From the NCBI GenBank assembly GCA_022606425.2, contig JAHDVF020001469.1, positions 806,001-870,000 of the forward strand: DNA of 64,000 nt, written 5' to 3'. A program made the translations under genes and the position numbers. Each line of letters opens with the position of its first letter. Position 1 is the stretch's first letter. The notes under the pieces were generated by a model that had not been told where the DNA came from, did not search any database, and worked only from the letters and a program-made list of their open reading frames with translations. The stretch is from Lepidostoma basale. Its lineage: Eukaryota; Arthropoda; Insecta; Trichoptera; Lepidostomatidae. Shown in pieces: positions 21,401 through 30,400 of the stretch.

Positions 21401-24400
21401 GTCACCAGGTTGTAGGGGGTGATCTCGCCCCACTGCTCCTCCCACGTCAACTGCAACAGACAAAACACCCCCCTTTAGTATCGTCAGATCACAAGACAGA
21501 CAGACCTCAATATACGCACACTTTGACTGTATCATTCTGCGCTATCCCGTATCACGTACGCCCTTGAGAAAATTCATATACCTCAAATCTACAAACAGTC
21601 TTCACAAGTATGATAATTCTTCAAGAGCACGCCAAATGTACGGTTGAGTCTTTGAGGTTACGTAATTTTTTTTAATACAATTAAGAAATAATTCAATTTA
21701 ATTAATAAAAAGGTGAATTATTTGCTCATTTCTCGGAAAGTTATCGGCAGGTAGTTAGATTAAAATCAAAATTTATTAAAAATTCAAGACCAGTAATAGT
21801 ATGGCGTTGAAGCAAGAGCGGACAATCAGAACCAAACAAGTTCCGAGGACTTCTGAGATGAAGACACTGAGGATGATAGCAGACAAGACTATGTTTTTTG
21901 TACCTCAAAGAAAACGGTTATTACCTCTGGCTGTACCCAACTGATTTTTTGCTGGGTATGCTGGACTACCAATCATTGGAAATTAGACGGTATGGCGGTC
22001 CATCCACTCTGCCTACCCCTCCGGACAAATGGCATGATGGTTAGTTGTTAGTTTTCTATATCAGTTGCTCTTTGTTTCATTTGTTTGAAAATACCAATGG
22101 CGTTGGATTTCAAGTAGTCATATTCCAGTGTGCACACTCCAATACCAATAACATGTTTACCAACACGGAGATATAAAAAGGAGCAATGATTTAATCATAA
22201 AACAATGTTTGCAACATTGAAAAACAGCCGACTGTTCAAATACGAACAAATGAAATGTGTAACTTCTAGAGTTGGCGATTCCATTGTTTACGCAGATTTA
22301 TTTTAGCTCGTGAATAATCATAAGCCGGTTTCGTGTCAACATTTGCCATTAACGCGCATTAAAATTCTGTTTTCGTTTTTCGAAATTAATGACCTTAAAT
22401 CGCTAACAGTCGCATATCAATAATAAAAATAACAATCAAATCAAACCAAAACAAAACAAACATGAGTCATTTGTTTTTCTATTAGGGACATCCTTTCTTT
22501 AATTTTAATTCATTTATAATAATAACAAAAGTAATAATAATTGAAGGCTGGTGGAAGACAAAGGTGCTTAAAGTGGTTTAAACATAAAACAACAAAAAAA
22601 GGTAAAATAAAAAACTGTTTATTGTAACGTCTGTCATGTAGCACGGGTGGCATCTTTAGGATGAAGTTTGAACTACGCTATATCATTCAATCACTTTGTA
22701 CCTTTGCACAGTTATTAGTCTTTATGTTTAACACCAATTGGGATCAAAAATTCATTGACTTTTTTGATACTTGGCACCTTTTCAATACATTAGAGGAAAA
22801 ATATTAATTACATCCGAAGGATGCTTCAACCATGCACAGACATGGAATCAGATGGCGGAGACCTACGTCCAGGAGTCCAGGACAACTACGGGCTGGTGAT
22901 AGTGAATTTGGATAATGCTTTAGCAAGGAGAAATATGTCATCCCCATAAAATATAATAAAACTTTTAGAAAACAAATGTTTCCATTTGTACTAATCAAAA
23001 TCATCTATACTAACCAACAGTATCAAATGCCGTTCTCTGGACCATGGCAGGCAAAAAACCAATTAGAGGACAAGTCGCTAGACGCAGAAGGCAGTGGATC
23101 GGTCACACTCTGAGACAGAACCCAGCCTGCATCGATCAGAGGAAGCGAGGCAGACCTAGAGCCACCTGGAGAAGAGCCCTGCAGGACGAGGTTAAGACAG
23201 CAGGCCTCACTTGGGATGATGTTAGGCATCAGGCATGCGATAGAGTCGGGTGGAGAAGGTTCCTTGAGGCCCTATGCACCACAGAGAAGTGACAGAACAA
23301 AAAGAAGAAGAAGACTAACCATCGCACTGTTTCAACAGAGGGGTAGGCAGAGAGGATCGACCGTCATATTACTTTACCCTGACATACCTCTCGAGCTTCC
23401 TCAACATTCATACATCGCAACGTCATGCAAGCAATTTGATCTGTTTATCAATTCGTTATAACTAATCACAGCTCTTTAAAAGTGCAAAAGTTTCAAAACA
23501 TCTAATCTTTAGTGTCCATATCTGCAATATTTATTGTTTGTAACAATGAAGTTTGACATTTCATATAAACATTATGAACCGCACTTTCTCTATCGAAAAT
23601 GCTACAAGATAAATATTATTAACCCACAACAACATATAGAACGTAGGTAGATCCGACATTACTAATTAGGTACAATGTTTAATGTTTTATGAACATTAAG
23701 ATAACTTATGCAAATTCATACCTGCGTTTTTTACTGCGATGAATTTATATTGCCGATTGAAAACACGTAATAACATACAGTATAAAGTTAATGTAATATG
23801 AATGTAATGAACCAGATAGAATCATTTGAAGTGTGGCCTACATTCAATATTTGACTGCTATGACTTCCTCTATTTATAGTTCCATTTACATAACAACAAC
23901 ACAACAAACCATAACACCTTTTCGCCACAGAGGTAGGCAGAGAGAATGGACCTCCACACTACTCTATCCGGACATACCTCTCTAGCTTCCTCCACATTCA
24001 TACAGCAAGTCATACACGCACGTCGATTCTTCCGGCTTCTGACATGACCAACCTTTAAAATTTGGTCATGAAAGTTTTCTTTGGTCTACCTCGACTACGT
24101 ACTCCATTTACATCGTTAACGTATATTTTTTTAACCATTCTTCTTCACCCATGCGCTCCATATGTCCGAACCAACGCAGCGATCCTTTCATAATTTTATT
24201 CATAATTCCTTTCTAATATCAGCATTTAAGATTCTGTCATACATCATTCTACCACACATACGTCTTAAGGACCTCATCTCTACCACATTTCTTCTGTCAG
24301 TTCCATGTTTCGCTTCCATACATAAGGTTCAGGCACAAGAATACCATTGTGCACTATCATCTTCAAAAAGTTAAAAGTATACAAAATGAAATACTATCAA

Positions 24401-27400
24401 TGTTACATGATGACCTTTGTAGTCGAGTGATAAGTGCTTTGACTGCCACCCCGAAGGTCCTGGGTTTGATTCCCGGCAATGGCAGTGTAGTTTTTACACT
24501 GTCTTTGGTCTAGTGTGGAATTCACGTAACAATAAAATGGCAATAGAATAGCTACCTATTACATGTCATGAGAATTAATATGATAGCTATACCCTTTGCG
24601 TCAATTTGGCTTGCGCGGTAATGATGTTTATCAAATCAGTTTATTTTCTCAAAAGATATTACAAACAATTTTTATAGTTTAAGACATCTATAGAGAACAG
24701 GTAAAATATAATAAATATATAATACCAGGAACGCATGAGAGATGGTTCGACATTAGGAATACAAGATACTCTCCAAAGTCAAGAGTATTTGTCTTCTGAA
24801 CGTTCTTTAATGAATATGAACTTTCACGATCGATCTCCGAAGAGATCATGTTCAGCAGTTTGATTGCTCTCCCCACGGGCATCACCAGAGGCAAGTTGGT
24901 TCTGCATGCTGGGAAATAAAACAGTCTGTGCTGACGCTGTCGAAGATAACCATCCGGAACATAAAGATGGATAGCCTCCAAGATGACGGAATTCTCAAAG
25001 AATCCCCTGATAAGTCTGAAAAAATGGGTAAGTGTGCACCCATCCCTTCTTATCTGTAAACTATTGGTCCCCAGCATGCCCAAGAGGAATGCAGTGGGAT
25101 AAAGCCACGGATAGCTACCAAACTCCCTCATGTAGAGATATCTCAGAAATCTTTTCTGAACCCTCTCTAACATGAGCGAGTATCTCGCCTAAAGAGGGAT
25201 TCAAAAACTAACTAACGAACCATCACGCCGTCTCCCCGAAGGGGTAGGCAGAGAGAATGGACTGCCACACCTTTCTTTCCTGACATATTTCTCTCTCACA
25301 TGGCTCCTCACATGGCCGACATTCAATATTTGATTTATTTGATCGTGCCATGTTTTTCTCGGTCTCCCTCTATTTCTGGTACCATTTACATCATTAACAT
25401 ATAATTTTTTTACCATTTTTTCTTCATTCATTCTTTCCATATGTCCAAACCATCTTAATGATCCTTTCATTATTTTGTTCATGACACCATCATTCGCACC
25501 GCATTCACTTCTTATATTTTCATTCGACACTCTAGCATACACAGAATATCCACACATTCGTCTAAGAGATCTCATTTCTACTGCATTTATTCTACTTTCA
25601 TCCTTCCTTTGCCAGTTCCATGCTTCGCTTCCAGGGATTCAACCAAATAATAATAAATATTATTATTATTAACAAATAATAAACAAGTTTATATTGTTCT
25701 TAAGCACGAGTAAAGCGTAAAAATATTTATATTTACCGTACAAAGTACACAAAAGAAGGAAAAAACCACATGTATGCAAATACATAATAATATAATATTT
25801 CCAGTGCAGAACTACGCAGCAGATGGTGCAGGGAGAATCATAGACATTAACGTCATTAAGAAGGCAGATAAATCAGCAGTTACCTGCACCCAAGATAGCG
25901 CTGTTTACATGTTCACTACATGTCCGCTAGGGTTGCCATAATTGCCAAGAATTGATACCGAAGTGCTAAGTTAATTCAATTTGAAAAAATACCCTTAAGT
26001 ATGGAAGTGAAGCATGGAACTGGCAAATGAAAAATGAAAGTAGAATAAATGCAGTATAAAAGATATCTCTTAGATAAAGACCGTGGAAAACATGGCACGA
26101 TCAAATCAATTGAATATTAAATGTCGGCCACTTGAGGAGTTGGAGATATTGACACGCGTGTATGACACAATGTTTGAATGTTGAGAAATCTAAAGAATTA
26201 TATCAGGAAAGAACAGCGTAGTGGCCCATTCTTTCAGCCTACCCCTTTCGGATTGACAGGTGGGTAATGATTTTATCATCATCAGCCATCATCATGTATC
26301 TGTTCATTCCTGGAAGCATGGCTCCTCCATCTGCTTCATTCATGTCGTACCGGCGATCTCTTTAATGCCATCCCTTCATCGATATTTGGGGACGTCCTAG
26401 GTTTCTGATTACAGTTCTAGGATAATCCAATCGAAAATCCAATCAAAGAAAACCCATCGAGATTATTCAAAATGTGTTCCTTGAAGAAAAAGATGAGCGA
26501 TTCTGTGAGAAATGTTTGGTGGCTCTCCACATGCCAGAATGCTTTAAAGCCTATCACACCCTTCCAAAACTACCTGGGGATGAGCCATAATGATCCAGCT
26601 TATGAACAAAAAATATATATATGTTTTACCATTATTATTTTGTGTGTAATTTAATCTTAATGTTACTGTAATAAAAAAAGGAGAAAAATAATTTACTGTG
26701 TTGTATGAACAAATGATGTCTCCCTGGTGCAATGGGTTAAGGGGATAAATTATAGAAAGCGCCCCTGACAGAAATATCTGAAATAGGTGTGCACGAACTG
26801 TGACTAATGTTAAATTGAAAAGGGCTGCAGATGACTGAGCGCAATAGAACGCAACTGAACGAAGTGTAATACTTTGCTGCAAACCAATCTACAGGATTGA
26901 AACTGCGAAGAAGATAGCAACCCTAACCCTGTAGATATTTTGCAGACATTTGCACTGAGGAAGCGCAAAATTTAATAATACAAAACTCCGATATCGCATT
27001 TATTTATTATTGAAACAAGATGGATCCAACGGAGGTCACCGCTGTCACAAGTGATTACATTATCTCCCTTTAATAAAACTAGTTATAAAATAATATGTAG
27101 TGCGCAGTACGGTTATCACAAGCCAATTATAACAAAGAGTAAAAAGCAATATCAAAATGCATAAACTGGGAAACAATTCAAAAGTGTTTTTTTGAAAATG
27201 AATGCGATAAAGAATTTGTCTGCTGTCCGTGCGAATAAATACAAAATGATTTCACTTCCTCTCTGCATCTTTCCTATTGAAGGTCAGAAGTTTATCCAAG
27301 AGGGAGTCTAGAAGAAATAATGGTCCAAGTCCTTAAAACAGGTTTTAAATCCTTGACACAACCTTGGTCATTCTTTTATTAACATCGTCAATTTTACATG

Positions 27401-30400
27401 ATAAATTCTAGAGATTTTTTGATTTTGGCATTATGGGGAGATAAGACATTAAACAAAGGTTACCGATATCACAGAAAGAACAGCAAAGCTAGAATGGCAG
27501 TGAGCGGGGCATGTGGCGAGACAGGATGAGAATCCTGAAGTGGAGGTCTTGGAACAACAAAAGAGGCATAGGAAGGCCACAAAAAGGTGGACGGATCATA
27601 TCCAACTTGTGAGTCATAGGTGGCAACAGACGTTTTCAATCGTATTTATTATTCAATATGTATGATAGTTCTACGTACTTGTTTAAGAAACAATAAATTA
27701 CATTAAATATACATACTAAAATAATTTATTAAAAAAAAATTAATTAGAAATAAAATGTTCAATCAATTTTTAAATGATTTTCATCCACGTGTCTAAGAAT
27801 TTTATTATTATTATTTTATTGAATAGCTCTTAACTTTATTACAGTTAATTTGTATGTGATAGTGTCAAATGTAAATTAAAAAAGTAAATGCGGTGCGTAT
27901 AAAAGTATTTTCAATGAAATAATGAAATGGTCAATAAGATGGTTTGGACGCATGAAAAGAATGAATGAATGGTGAATAAAGTATATTTGAACGACGCAAA
28001 CTGAAATAGAAATAGAAGAAAACCGAGGAAAATGCAGCACCATCAAATCAATAAAATATTAAATGTCGGCCACCTACATACAGAGAAGAAGAAATCGACA
28101 ACCATTTTACTGTCACGTGAATTCTACACCAGACCAAAGACAGTGTGACAATCACACTGTCATCGCCGGGAATCGAACCCTGGACCTTTGATGTGGCAGT
28201 CAGACCTGTTGCCACTCTGTCATCATTTTAATAGTTTTAATATGTCTAAAACAAGATAATTAATTAGAAACTGATGTTTAAACAATTGAATGAGCAGCGT
28301 TTTTCACAAAAAAATTATCAAAACAGCATCACATCATCATAAATGTATTTGTATGTATTTTTAATGAAAGTATTCACAATGCAAACATGTAGTCTTAACA
28401 CATGTTGCTCGGAAAACATTACCTTGCAAAAAAATAACAAATTGAACAGAATAATGTAATGTTTATTTATAATAACCAAATGGTACATTTATGCTGGTGT
28501 GTGTTGTGTGATAATGGCGAACACAGAAGCAGAATATTAAATTTTGTTGATAAACAAAAGGGGTCTTATGCAATAACAATACTTCAGATAACACAACACA
28601 ACAGGTTATCAAGTTGCCATGTTTTGAATTGTTATAAATTGAAAATGTCTTTAAAGAAAAAAATATTGAAACGTAATACAGCCGGCCCTCGACTTTCGCA
28701 CTTAATTGATCCTGAAAATGTGTGCGAAAGTAGAGGTCATTTAAAAAAAGGTGAGTATTTTCAGTGATATATTTATTGATCAATCACATACATAATAGAA
28801 TAAGGAAATGAATTAGGACTTAGAAATCTTCTTTACGAATTTCTTGAAAGATTGTTGAATACCCTTTTTTTTATGACAGTTATATAACATGCTAGTACAA
28901 ATTTCGGGGATCGAGCCATTACGGTAGCCGAACCTAACCTAGATGCATAAATGATCTGGCAGATTTCAGATCTAAGCTGAAAACCCATCTTATTCATATT
29001 TCATATCCAATTTAAAACTTGTATTTGTTCTATTATACTTTCCAACCGATCGCGAATATCAGATGCAGTGTTCATATTTAGATTTTTAGATTTAAACTTG
29101 AGGTGATTACATCACAAAAACAGCGCTTTAGAAGTTCTTCTTCTTCTTCTTTTTGTCCTGTCACACCTCCGTGGTGCATAGGGCCTCAAGGAACCTTTTC
29201 CACCTGACTCTATTGCATGCTTGATGCCTAACATCATCCCAAGTGAGGCCTGCCGCCTTAACCTCGTCCTGCAGGGTTCTTCTCCAGGTGGCTCTAGGTC
29301 TGCCTCGCTTTCTCTTTCCCCCCATAGGAGACAAGTCTAGTGCACCCTGAGCGATGCAGGCTGGGTTCCGTCTCAGAGTGTGACCGATCCACTGCCATTT
29401 GCGCCTAGCGACTTGTTCTCTAATTGGCTTTTCGCCTGCCATGGTCCAGAGAACGGCATTTGACACTGTTTGGGGCCAATAGGCCGCTTTAGAAGTTAGC
29501 ATATTATTATTATTACATTAGCAATGGTTTTAAAAAGGATCTCACGTCTCCTATTTCTCTTTCCATCGTGGTAAAAGGTTTGGCTGAATTGTGTCATTTC
29601 CAGGGGCACCAGGTGTTATTAACACCACACGTGGAGCCATCTTTCCTACCACATAGTGAAGATGTAAGATGAATTACTTTTACTTAAAGTATGAAACGAA
29701 AAAGCTAAATGGAATTTATTTATACAGTTTATCGAAAAGTATTTTTGAAAGGACTCACCCTGACGACGTCCCTAAACTCCTGCGCGTGCTCCTTATCCAA
29801 ATGACCCAAGTCCTGGAAGCGCTGAGCCAGCAGCTGGAAGTCATCGTAGGAGATCACTCCGTCCTTGTTCACGTCCAGTAGGCCGTGGAACGTTCGCATC
29901 TTGCGGCGCCAGAATTCTGACTGCAATCACAAAAACACAACAATTGAGCCCTGATAATTACAAAGGTGCCAAGTATATATTTTTGACTGTTAAAATATAA
30001 AACCCTATTTATGGTATCCCAATTTTTTTATTATTCTTTTATATATTTTTTGCAACAGCTGTTTCGTCAACGGATGTTGACATCATCAGGTGTTACAATC
30101 AATAACTGTTAATTGTGATATCATAAACAGCATTTTATATTTTAACAATAAATAATGTTGAAGTATCGTAGTGTTTCGGCCAAAACAATGGAACATTATA
30201 TATTTTTGTATACCTACAATGTGTTTTTAACTATTGATTTGTTAATTCTCATAACATGTCATAGGTAGTTATCTATCGCCATTTTATTGTCACATGAATT
30301 CTACACCAGAACAAAGAATGTGTGAGAATTATTTTTTTCCCACACTATCATCGCCGTGAACTGAACCCGGGATCTTCAGAGTGGCAGTCATAGCTATTGC

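Noticed and set aside
24688..25173. 161-codon frame as a host gene
   Set aside because: Matches other LINE-D copies in the window and ends in the LINE-D tail.
28459..28783. Overlapping 100-codon frames on both strands
   Set aside because: AT-rich, no motif on either strand and a transposon-like terminus runs through them.
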